Of a DNA stretch of 64,000 nucleotides, positions 1 to 10,900 are shown piece after piece. Where the stretch lies: contig CP136061.1 in assembly GCA_032622095.1 (NCBI GenBank), forward strand, positions 20,586,991-20,650,990, written 5' to 3'. A program made the position numbers and the translations under genes. The notes under the pieces were generated by a model that saw only the letters and a list, made by a program, of their open reading frames with translations, was not told the DNA's origin and ran no database searches. This stretch comes from Siphonodentalium dalli (Eukaryota > Mollusca > Scaphopoda > Gadilida > Siphonodentaliidae). The number at the start of each line of letters is the position of its first letter. Within the stretch, counting starts at the first letter, position 1.

Positions 1-577
1 TTGCATAAAAAAGTATTTGAGTCACGTTAAAATTCTAGATGTACTTGTCATTATGATTGTAAACTCTCATCTGTAGATGCAACAACGGAACATCTTTGTG
101 GTTATGATGTCATATAAAAATCGCACTGCTTATATACTGTATGTAGTCGGTACATGAAAGTGATTATCTATCACACGTTCTGAAGCCATCTCACCCTCTG
201 AAGTGGGAGGTGTGATTAGTCGACTGGTTACTGTGTAAACAACCTGCTTCTATTGTTTTGATAGGATAAAAACGGGGACAATAACGGCTAAGGGTTTCCC
301 AAACTCCAGAGATAGTGAGATGAACTCAGAGAATAAGAGAAACTTTAATATCAATAATATGAAAACAGTTCATTTTTGTTATTTATGAATTCGTTGGTTC
401 GTCGTTCAAATCAACTAGTGTGATATTCCGCCTATTATCTTTGCTAACAAACGTGCCTAAAGTAATCTAAATGTCGAAATTGATGGACATAACTCTGAAA
501 TATATCATAATATGAACTTAACAAATTAATATATCAATATATATTAACTTATTTACAACTTTAATACAAATGTAACA
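1..577. other. AT-rich intergenic sequence, no feature recognised
   Basis: No open frame, splice-like exon or clear repeat is visible here. It lies downstream of gene 1 on the minus strand. Confidence 0.5.
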
Positions 578-662
578 CCCGGGCCAACTCGCCCCTGAAA
601 GCTGGGCCAGCTCGCCCCAAAAACTGCCTGGGGCGAGTGGGCCCTGGGGCGAGTGGGCCCGG
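578..662. repeat. GC-rich inverted repeat
   Basis: The words GGGCCAACTCGCCCC and GGGGCGAGTGGGCCC face each other across a short spacer, with a second inner copy of each arm. The patch is far richer in GC than its surroundings. It looks like a small foldback element or the relic of one; no family is recognised. Confidence 0.5.
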
Positions 663-1582
663 ATCCATTATTTTAACCTACTTTTTACCTAGTGTTTTAA
701 TTTCTTTTTTGTAATATAAATCCTAAACCTGATTCTGCTATCTCACCGTCATCTCTTTTATGAACACACGCTATCTCCATTCTGCACAGACGCGCACTGG
801 ATATAATACCCGAAAAGGGTGTATCCAGTCGCACTCGCAGTACACACAGATAAGATTAGATCGATAGTATTATTATATCGAATTTAGGCGACACACATTT
901 TAAACCTGGCTTGCATCATTGAATTAGCATTTGGATGTAACAGCTGAACTGCTATTATGTGTCTATGGTTGTACTTTTAACACTTTTGACTAGATAACAA
1001 TCTATTGGTTTCTTTACCTTTCCTTATTTTTGAAAACTTTACACGCCTAATTTTATGCAAAGTTAAAACCGGAAGTTCACAATAAACTTTTCGGAGAAGT
1101 CTAAAGTGTGAGACGTCAGTTTGGAATTCTGAAACAATATCATGTGCATGTTTTGAACAGATGACGCTGTTCCCACAGTAAATAACATTAAAATATTTTG
1201 GTAACATTGAGATTATGCACAACAATAACTTAATTTTACATAGAACTGGATATCTTGGTATGACACCACACATGTCAAGTAGTTAAAATTGCACCAAAGA
1301 TGGCGTCCAAAATGGTAATCGTATTGCGCAACAAACTCAGACCCAGTATTTTTAGAGGGATATTGACTTGATGCCATCACTCATAGAATTTAAATTCCAT
1401 GAAAAATCAAGGTGTAATAAGTGCCATATAATATTTGAGATTAAATACATGTGTGATGTTGTTGCATTCATGAAATTGAAGTATAAGGTTTCATGCGCGG
1501 AAGGGTAATTGCTTCACCCAGATGCTCTAAAATCGAAATAATTATGGGGTACCAGTAATATTCTCATCAGTTGCCTATATTA
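663..1582. other. Intergenic sequence, nothing supported
   Basis: A 98-codon minus-strand frame at 977-1273 has no recognisable domain or splice context and is treated as chance. Nothing else stands out. Confidence 0.45.
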
Positions 1583-1612
1583 CCCCCCCCCCCCCACACA
1601 CACACACACACC
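1583..1612. repeat. Poly-C plus (CA)n microsatellite
   Basis: A run of about 13 C followed by about 8 CA dinucleotides. Confidence 0.8.
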
Positions 1613-1835
1613 ATTTAACACTCCAAAAAACAGCATTTTGCCCCGGAGCTCCCATTGAGCTATTGTGGCTCTCATGCAGTCTTCAGATGGCCATGCCTGT
1701 CTCATGGTAGGGCTATCTTTATACCATTTGCATAATCGCTAACTCAACTAAAGTATGACTCTATATGTTAGCCATATCTGTATCTGTATAATGTTAGGTG
1801 TAGAAGCCTTAGTTTGACTGTAGGTCCACTGTTGA

Positions 1836-2075
1836 ATAACAGGGATAACCCAACTTGGGCATATATTGGGCCATATTCACATTTTTTTCTTCATATCATC
1901 TTTGAAATGTAAAATTCATATTCATGACAGGAAGCAGGACCACCCGATCCAGGGATAACCCGACTTCGGCATATATTGGGTCAGGTTGTCAAATTTTTGT
2001 ATTTAATATTTTTTGTCGTATTCACATTTTTTTCTTTATATCATCTTCGAAATGTAAAATTCATATTTTAAAACA
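1836..2075. repeat. Imperfect direct repeat, two copies
   Basis: The phrase CAGGGATAACCCAACTTGGG followed by a TATATTGGG block and then a T-rich block ending AAATGTAAAATTCATATT occurs at about 1840-1925. It recurs with mismatches and an insertion at about 1951-2070. It is probably a local duplication. Confidence 0.6.
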
Positions 2076-2114
2076 TTAATAATTTACTTAATATCAAAAT
2101 CAATTCCAAATCAC

Positions 2115-2528
2115 ATGCACAGACAGGTAAGTCATTTTGTTCTGCTTTGTCTTCGTTATAGCAGTCATTGTTTTGTCAATGGTATCGGCATGTACTGTGA
2201 TATGGATAGCGATGGCTGTGAGGTCGATACGACGATTGGACACCGAGACAACTATCCGAAAATTAACATTCTGTTCTTTTTCATATTCATGTGCATGTTG
2301 TATTCTATAAAACTTACCATATATGTTATATCTATATTGTTATTATTGTTGAATGACATTGACAACGTCACTAAAACGTTATACAATATTCCATTCCATT
2401 GCAGACTTATGTATCGCAACTACAAGTATCTATCATCATGTGGTCTCATATTTATCCTGGTTATCCAGGGTCCCATTCCTGTTATGATATCATATTACAT
2501 CTTAACGGACATAGCCGTTACTCTGTAA
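2115..2528 (+). other. 137-codon open frame, doubtful
   Basis: This is an uninterrupted frame in AT-rich DNA. The predicted product is rich in I, L, Y and F with two hydrophobic stretches (roughly residues 50-80 and 105-135). No domain is recognised, codon use looks random, and the frame begins next to a repeat. It could be a chance frame or a relic of something; I would not call it a gene. Confidence 0.12.
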
Positions 2529-3439
2529 CTACTAGAAGGATACACCGGTTGTCATGAAAATTGGTATATGTAACATCATGTTGACTTATTTCTTCTCTCC
2601 CATCTCCCAAGCAAAGAAGGGCATAAAACAGGAAATTTCTGAGAGATAATCACCAAAATAACATATTTAATAAATATATATAAACAGATTAAACAACAAC
2701 TGATAATAAATATGTAACAAACCTTTGGTGAATATTCAGGCATACAAAATAATACTGTATTTCTCAGACACATTCATTCCTCAACCAAAAAATATGTCCT
2801 GACAAATAGATTTTAAAATTAAAAAAAAATTAAAAAAGAATCTGTATCCAAAGAATTTGGGGAGGAAAATCAAAAAAAGAAAAACATAAAGTTGCTATTG
2901 ATTGATCGTTTTCTCCCTCTATCTGTTGCAAATCATGTTCACATACCATACTTCTTTCTTGTTTGTAATATTTAAATGTAATTGGTGTCCAATAAATATT
3001 ATCTCAATGAAAATGCTCGATACATATTATAATTTAAACAATAATTTACAAAGGTAGATCATGAATGAAACAGCAAAATATAAGTTAGGTACTACGAAAA
3101 TTATCATGGGAGGTATAGCCACCTCCAGCAAGGTATATTCCGTGAAATAAATATGTTCTCACAAATACTCAAGTATTAAAATGACCCAGACAATTCCTTC
3201 ATTTGAGTTGATGATAGAACCAATTTCCTTGATTTTGCAGAATCAACCTTATTGGCAATCAACCCAATTTTGACTAATATCTATTAGACCAGATTCAGGA
3301 ATGGATTGGCAAGGAGATAAACAACATTCCTTCAACTTCAGTATTCCATTGTTAACTGAAGCTGGTATGGTAAGAAACATGGTCAGACAGATCTAAGCAT
3401 TGTCTAGTTTAAAAGATGCTTAACTTTAAAATACTTTTG

Positions 3440-3704
3440 TTAACCCGCGCAATACTAAATACTCATTGACAAGTGGTTCCCTTATGAAATGTTCAGATAA
3501 TAAGTTCAACAAACGATCATTTGTTGAACTTATTATCTGAACATTTCCTTCCAATGAATATGAAACCTTCTTCCCTTGTTTAGCTTTTCATCATACTGGC
3601 ATCTGCTTTTACTACCCAAACAACCCTCCTAATGAATAATAGATTATTTCAGTTTATAATTTTATAACTGAGTGGGCGAATCCATTTAGTATAGAAAGGG
3701 TTAA
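3440..3704. mobile_element. TTAA-bounded MITE, family 3
   Basis: It starts TTAACCCG and ends GAAAGGGTTAA. It contains an inverted repeat (GTTCAGATAATAAGTTCAAC facing its complement) at about 3494-3545 and the family-3 word GGCGAATCCATTTAGTATAG. The same layout recurs at 36,807-37,054 and elsewhere in this window. TTAA at both borders with CCCTTT-like ends fits a non-autonomous piggyBac-type element (inference). Confidence 0.7.
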
Positions 3705-3774
3705 TGTAAATATGATCATCAGTTTGATTTTGAACTTGAATGTGGCCATTACTAGCATGACTATCACAAACCTG

Positions 3775-4126
3775 AGTTTAGTGTGCCTGTCATTTGCATA
3801 GCGGGCTAGCATCACTAAATTCACCCTCAGAACCTCATTCTGCATTGCCTCATCTGCTATGGAGACATAGACTCAGATTGAAGTTCCCAAATTGTGAATA
3901 TTGTGATGTACACCCATTGGCAGACGATTATGCAATGTGTCATCTGCCAATTTGGGGATATAGAGAAATTTGATAATAAAAAATCCTTCCAGAGAAAATG
4001 AGATGTAAGCAGAATGAGGTCACCAGAGGGTGATTTTAGTGATGCTAGCCTGCTATGTCGGATATCATCACTAAATTCACCCTCTGGGAACCTCATTCTG
4101 CAAATGACAGGCTCACTAAACTCAGC
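3775..4126. mobile_element. MITE family 4, degenerate copy
   Basis: It has GTGTGCCTGTCATTTGCA at one side and CTGCAAATGACAGGCTCAC at the other. Between them are AATTCACCCTCTGGGAACCT-type blocks and a foldback at 4009-4100. Confidence 0.6.
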
Positions 4127-4295
4127 ATTTGTCAGACACTGTTATCACTTGAATATCTCCTGCATGTTTACGCACAAGTCAAAAACATTTCCCAACATTC
4201 AAAGTGAATGTTGATATTCAGCTGGTAGACTGTCATAGTAAATGTTGTTGATGAATTCAAGTTGTTTCCTCCTGAAACTGTGATAAACGTATGTG

Positions 4296-4748
4296 CAAGC
4301 CTGCAAATAGTGTGTCTGTCATTTGCAGAATGAGGTCCCCAGAGGGTGAATTTAGTGACGCTATCCCGCATGGCAGGCTAGCATCACCAAATTCACCCTC
4401 TGGGAACCTCATTCTGCTAAAGCCTTAACTGCTATTGAAGACCTAGGGTCATATTGGAAGTTTCCCAGTTGAAATTGGTGATGTTCACCCATTTGTCACC
4501 TCGAATATGCATTTTATCTTCTGCAAATTAGGGGATATAGACACTTCCCAGAAGGGAAAAAGTTAATAAAATCAATTTAATAATTTGAGACTATAGATAC
4601 TTCCCAGATTGAGAAGATGATGTCTAATCAGAATGAGTTCGCCAGAAGGTGAATTTGGTGATGTTAACCCAGTGCGGGACAGCATCAGTAAATTCACCCT
4701 CTGGGGACCTCATTCTGCAAATGACAGACACACTATTTGCAGGTATGC
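4296..4748. mobile_element. MITE family 4
   Basis: The terminal inverted repeats read CAAGCCTGCAAATAGTGTGT on the left and its complement on the right. Two internal palindromes (4328-4418 and 4632-4720) are built from AATGAGGTCCCCAGAGGGTG and its complement. The right end lies about 55 bp downstream of the stop codon of gene 1, so it may be transcribed as part of its 3' UTR. Confidence 0.75.
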
Positions 4749-4802
4749 ATCTGTGATGTTATCCAGGGTAATGCTGTTTGTGAGTTGACAATTCTCTCAG
4801 CC

Positions 4803-4932
4803 TTATGAAATATACCAGTTCCATTTGTCATTTTCTTCATCATCATCACTTGGCTCATCAACAGCACCTTGTGAGAACTCAGACAGTACAGCAGGTAAGC
4901 CCCGCATTGAATTTACCTTCCGCCATATTCTC
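4803..4932 (-). CDS. Gene 1 coding exon 7 (terminal)
   Basis: The acceptor TTTTGTCTTTTCAG precedes G-AGA-ATA-TGG. The 130-nt coding part encodes residues 467-508, with an acidic cluster SDDDEEND and the end KWNWYIS followed by TAA. The leading single base completes the split Lys codon from exon 6. The exon is too short and too spliced to show as a minus-strand frame by itself. Confidence 0.75.
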
Positions 4933-7900
4933 CTGAAAAGACAAAATCATCCGTTTATTTCAATTGTAAGTCATTCCATGGTCACTGTTAGAGAAATTCT
5001 CATTTACATGATTGCTATGACTAATCGGCCATGATAAGGTGGTGTTTTCATTTTATTTTTGAATTTTATTTTCTCTTGGTCTCAAGTTAACCTCTGACAT
5101 AGCTATCCCTTGTAAGTTGTAATGTAATCGACTGTTATATGATGGCTGTACAATATTCAAGATGGTGCACTTTATTTAACCCTTTGCCAACTGGATACTA
5201 GCTGATGAGTAGTTACTCGATTAGCTATTTGTTGAACATATTTATGAACACCCCTACAAATGAATGAATGGGAATACAGGGAGAAACATCATGGGTATTT
5301 TTTCTGCCTATTGTCTGCCCATAATGTATAGCAAGAGGATCAGCAAATAAGTTTATCATCTTCTTAAATGTAGTGATCTACTTTATGTTGTACATGTATG
5401 AGTATACATGTACATAATAGTCACTTTTCACACATTACACTTGATCCAGCCCCATACAACTGGAATGTTAGGGTTCATGTATTTTGCACACTAATGGCCA
5501 ATATGGATGGAATGTTGGTAAAATACATGTATAACAAAAATATTTGTAAAAAAAAATTATTTACAAAATCAATAAAATGAAAACCGTTGGGGGCGTTTGA
5601 AGAGGGTCGGGCATGTTACCAAAACACAGGTCCATCAAGTTTTTTTTGGGCCTTAGTATTTATGACGTGGGCAAATAGGAGTGAAGCTTAGAGCGAAATA
5701 GATCGTTTTTTTAAATATATTTTAAACTGGCATTCTACTAATGGTTTTAGTGTGAAAAAACATCCCAAAATCACAATGACATCTTTTAGGCAGGTTGGCG
5801 TCCCTGATTACCTACGCAATTTGCATATATAATTATGTCACCTACCTAATAAAACTACATTGACCTAATAAAGTGACATTGACGTAATAAATGTAACGTT
5901 TATTTGGATGGCTTTATGTAGACAATAGAGGTAGTAAGCGGTGAATAAATATTATTTTTAAGGCATGTGCTCTATCAAACTTGTTATCTCAGTATATGAT
6001 AACGTTTATGACATTTGAGAAACTTTCATATAATGAGACACCTATATATAACACTAAGTTTAATAGTTAAACAAAATCTATGGATGGTGTGAATTTTCCA
6101 CGTGGCTACGATTCAGACCAGGGCTTATCCCTTTAACCCTTTACCCAACAGAAGGGCCCCTGTGCCAATGCATTCTCTTATATATAAGAGAATGCATTGG
6201 CTTTAATGCATTACAAATTATAAAATTGTTAAAGAATGTAAGAAAAAAATGGTAAAAAGTGTCAAAAAAAGTTTTTTTTTAGGCCAATGCATTCTCTTAT
6301 ATATGCGAGGCGACCTATGGTCGACTCGCATATATAAGAGAATGCATTGGCCACAGGGCATAACTGTAACTATCACAATGTGGTCAAGGAGCCGGTTCCA
6401 ATGATATCCATATGTGTATGGTTCTATTGAGACAGACCGAAGATATTTTAGGCTGTTGAAGCTTTATTTGGCCGGTTTTGGCCGGTTTGTTGGGTAAAGG
6501 GTTAACCAGTCATGATCTAAAAGACAATCATAAAATAGTAAACCATTTCTATACTAATATTTTGTTGACAAGTAGTTCCTATAGGAAATGTTCAGATAAT
6601 AAGTTCAACAAACTGGAGCTCCATGGTTAGCAGGGGTCAATTTAAACCCTTTACCCAACAGAAGGGCCCTGTGCTTTACCCAACAGAAGGGCCCTGTGCC
6701 AATGCATTCTCTTATATATGCGAGTCGACCATAGGTCGCCTCGCATATATAAGAGAATGCATTGGTTTAACACATTAAAAATTATAAAATTGTTAAAGAT
6801 TGTAAGAAAAAATGGTAAAAAGTGTTAAAAAAAGATTTTTTTTAGGCCAATGCATTCTCTTATATATGCGAGGCGACCTATGGTCGACTCGCATATATAA
6901 GAGAATGCATTGGCACAGGGTATAACTGTAACTATCACAATGTGGTCAAGGAGCCGGTTCCAATGATATCCATATTTGTATGGTTCTATTGAGACAGACC
7001 GAAGATATTTTAGGCTGTTGAAGCTTTATTTGGCCGGTTTTGGCCGGTTTGTTGGGTAAAGGGTTAATGTTTTAAATTTGTATATCATTATGCAGTACTT
7101 CATAGATTTAGAATAGTATTCCCTACCAATACATGTTTTTTCATTGTAAATTGTTTAGTAGAAATTGGAAATCGGGCCCGGGTGGTTAGTGCATCGGACT
7201 TGCCTTCCCTGTCAACGCAGCAAGATGAGTTAGCAGCCCACCGCTGGTCTAATGTGAATTTCATGCAGCAGTGGCAAGGCCAAATTGATTTACGTTTAAT
7301 TGTCTTATGTTAATATTTCGTACCAAGTGTGACCCTTGAGCAAGGTCGCTTCTATGGTGTCTGTTTTGCACCGCCCATGCATTGAAAAGGGTACCTAATT
7401 ATGAGCAGTGAAAGATATTGTCTGTATGCTAACCGCATTGTCGCTGGGAGCAGTATATGGTTATTGAGTGTTCAGGCTCATCAGGGTAATGTAAAAAATG
7501 GATCGATTATTAAATGACCATTGGTCGTTTGTTGAACTTAATATCTGAACATTTGTCATCAATGAATATGAATCATTCACCCCTTGTATTATCTGTTTTT
7601 CTATCTGTTGTCTGATTTTATTATCTGAATACTACTCTAAATGAATAGACCATTCCAATGAAGACTTTTATAACTGAATGGGAGAATCCATTCGGTATAG
7701 AAAGGGTTAATTAATATAAATTGGTCTCACTTGGAATCCCTTTCGCTGGTGTCTGCATCCTGTATTGCCTCCTTCAGGTCCGTCTCCATTTCTCTGATGC
7801 TGCCCTCAAAATATTCATTCTGCTTCAATAGTTTCTGCACCTCAATCTATCAATGAGAAAGTAAGAATGTGATAAAAGACAATTGACAGCTCTCCGTTAT

Positions 7901-10900
7901 AATATGTGATCCTAAATTTCATCCAGTGCCTTTCAATTGTTAATATGATATGTTAAGAGTTCATGTATTTTTCAATTGATGCTCAATACGTATGGACATG
8001 TCGGGGGGGGTTGAAAAAAAATTACAGGATACAAGGACCGGGTGGGTGGGTGTCCCCCGAGCCCGAATGCAGATTTGTTCTGATGTCATGCAATTTTTTT
8101 CCAAAATCATTTCTAAGACAAATTACAGCTTCAAAATGAATTGAAACAATCAGATTCATATAGTAGTGCATGCTATAGCCTTATACAAGTGAGGGGGGGC
8201 TCTATATTTTAATTTTTTGTCCACAATTTCTCCCTTTAAAAGTTGAAACCATGGGGTGGGTCCGGTTTTGGTCGAGGAAAAAAAATCCATTCTCATCTTT
8301 TCTCATAGTTTATCATGGCTTTTTTAACTTATTATACATAGAGGATACCTGCGTGTTTTGAGTGAATACCGGAAGTATCTCATGAGTGGTCACAGTGAGA
8401 TACTGGAATCATCACGAGTGGCCTTTAGGCCACGAGTGATGATTCCAGTATCTCACTGTGACCACGAATGAGGTAATTCCGGTATTCACTCAAAACACGA
8501 AGGTTTTCTTTGTATTATATGCTGTTATATGCGCTATTTACTAAAATAGATCGAGGAATTAATTCAAAATCGAACTGATTCCGATTCACATCGGCAATAC
8601 AATTTTTTCCACCCAGGTCTGGGACACCCACCCCCAAAATTGATGAAATCTTGTAAATTCTACTAAATAATGTGTTTTGGCAGGGTAAGGGTCTCTCATT
8701 GTGTCTGCACCGGAACTGAGAGAACGCTGATCAAGTACACCCACAAAAAATAAACAAACAAAGCACATGGCTGAAAAATATGCCAACAAAACCAGTGACA
8801 AAACCTTTAAAAACCCAAATATTTATGGTTATAAAGGTAAAATACCCACTTTAACAGGATAGTTGTGTCCCTTATTAGCAATAGGTTAAAATATGTACAT
8901 GTGTAAAGTAAAAACACAATCAATTTGATTAAATAAACAGTACAGTTCCAGTCCTCTCCATGTGGGAAATCACTGGTGAGCAATGAGGAGCTCTCCTTAA
9001 AATCATTCTAGGCGAGTAGCTCTCCTACAAAATGTTGAGGCGAATAGTATCCCAGCAGGAGATGCCGAAGGCATCTCCCAAAGGCCTGAGGGGGGAGAGT
9101 ACGGGAGGGGGTCAGGGGGCCTCCACCGGAAAATATTGAAAATTAGATGCTCTGAGATTGAATCTGGAGCCTTTTAGTGCTCCAATCAATGAACAACACG
9201 TTATTATGTGACTTAAGTCACTTTAGTCACTGTAGTCATGTATCGACATCGACCATGTACTTCGACCACTTGGTCACTGTATTTATTGTTTATTCAATAT
9301 CTTGACTGATATCATTAATATAAACAAATGAGGCCAATGGTTTTTCGGCTTTTTGACAGCTGGCCACATTGCTAATAGTACACAAGCAAGTAAGTTGGTA
9401 TATTTGAAATAAAGTTATCTGATATATTACGCACATTTGTAGCATGTTTATTCTGAGTTATCGACAGTATTTTATTGAACCACGTGGTCTCTCTGTTTGT
9501 TGTGCAGAAACTTACAGTCCCGGGTGGGGTGTCCCAGACCTGGGTGAAAAAAAACTTACGCTCCCAGGTGGCGGGTCCCCAAAACTGAAAAACACAAAAT
9601 TTCCACCTTGTATCTGTAATTTTTTTCCTGACCCCCCCCTGGACATGTTGGTAAAAACATACCGGTATCAAACAAAAATATAAAATTAAAAGATAAAAAA
9701 TTCCAAAAAAACATTTCTCACTTTTTATGTCATAATATCAGAAATTGAAAAAATATGTCCAATGCGGGCCATTTATTTCAATGTGGCGGTGGTTGAAAAA
9801 CAAATATTTAATTTTGGATAGCATTATGACTTCTTGATTTGGACTAAATCAGTCCAGAATATTTGATAGATTAGACAATGAAGAAGAAGATGGAAGATGG
9901 ACTTTATATCACCAAAACATAGCGCATAATCCCCATAAATACAGATTTCCAATCCCAAAAAGTTGGATCAAAATTGCAAAAGGGAACACACATTGAACCA
10001 TAACTTATATACAACAAATTATAATTAACTACAATTGTTTTCACCAAAATATAAACTACATCATTTTCCAAACTTCACTAACTGCATGTTTTGAAATTCA
10101 CTGACATCATTTGAATATAGTTTACAAATATACTAAATAAAGGTTCAAACCAGGCACATCCATTTAACCCTTTCATGACAGGAGCTTCCTGTGCCAATGC
10201 ATTCTCTTATATATGTGAGTCGACCATAGGTCGCCTCGCATATATAAGAGAATGAATTTGCCTAACAAATTTTATATTATTTTTTATAATTGTCAAAAAA
10301 CGGATGAAAACAAATTTATAAAATATTGTTAAAGAATGTAAGAAATAATGATAAAAAATGATAAAATTTTTAAAGAATGTAAGAAAAATGATAAAAATTT
10401 ATAAAAAATGATAAAAAAAATGATAAAAAATGATAAAATTGTTAAAGAATGTAAGAAAAAATGACACAAAATGATAAAATTGTTAAAGAATCTAAAATAT
10501 GGACAATGGACAACACACACCATCATTCTTATATATTAATTAATTGCAGTGACTGCCGATGACGAAATCGTTTTCGTTAGTTTATCGCCGATAAAATCGT
10601 CCCGATTCGAGTAGTAAATACTTATAATTTAGCGTAGTTCAGACTATGTTTTCTATGGCGTGGTGCGGTCGATTTGCTAGATATTTTCGGTGATGTTAGT
10701 AGAATGCTACATTCCTCCAGTTGGCATAGCACCTGAATACTAACTTATCAGTTTCACACACCCGAACAAGTACATAATATGTCTTTAAAGAATGTAAGAA
10801 AAAATGATAAAAATTGTTAAAGAATGTAAGAAAAACTGATAAAAGATTGTTAGGCCAATGCATTCTCTTATATATGGTCGACTCGCATATATAAGAGAAT

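Larger units (their letters stand above)
6536..7710. mobile_element. TTAA MITE family 3, split by later insertions
   Basis: The left part (about 6536-6617) ends at GTTCAGATAATAAGTTCAAC. The right part resumes at about 7520 with GTCGTTTGTTGAACTT and ends TATAGAAAGGGTTAA at 7710. The two parts match one continuous family-3 element such as 36,807-37,054. The roughly 900 bp between them contain a family-1 MITE and a SINE-like stretch. Confidence 0.6.

Noticed and set aside
7170-7245. Functional tRNA gene
   Set aside because: Only an A-box-like word is present. No B box, no clear cloverleaf and no acceptor-stem pairing could be seen.
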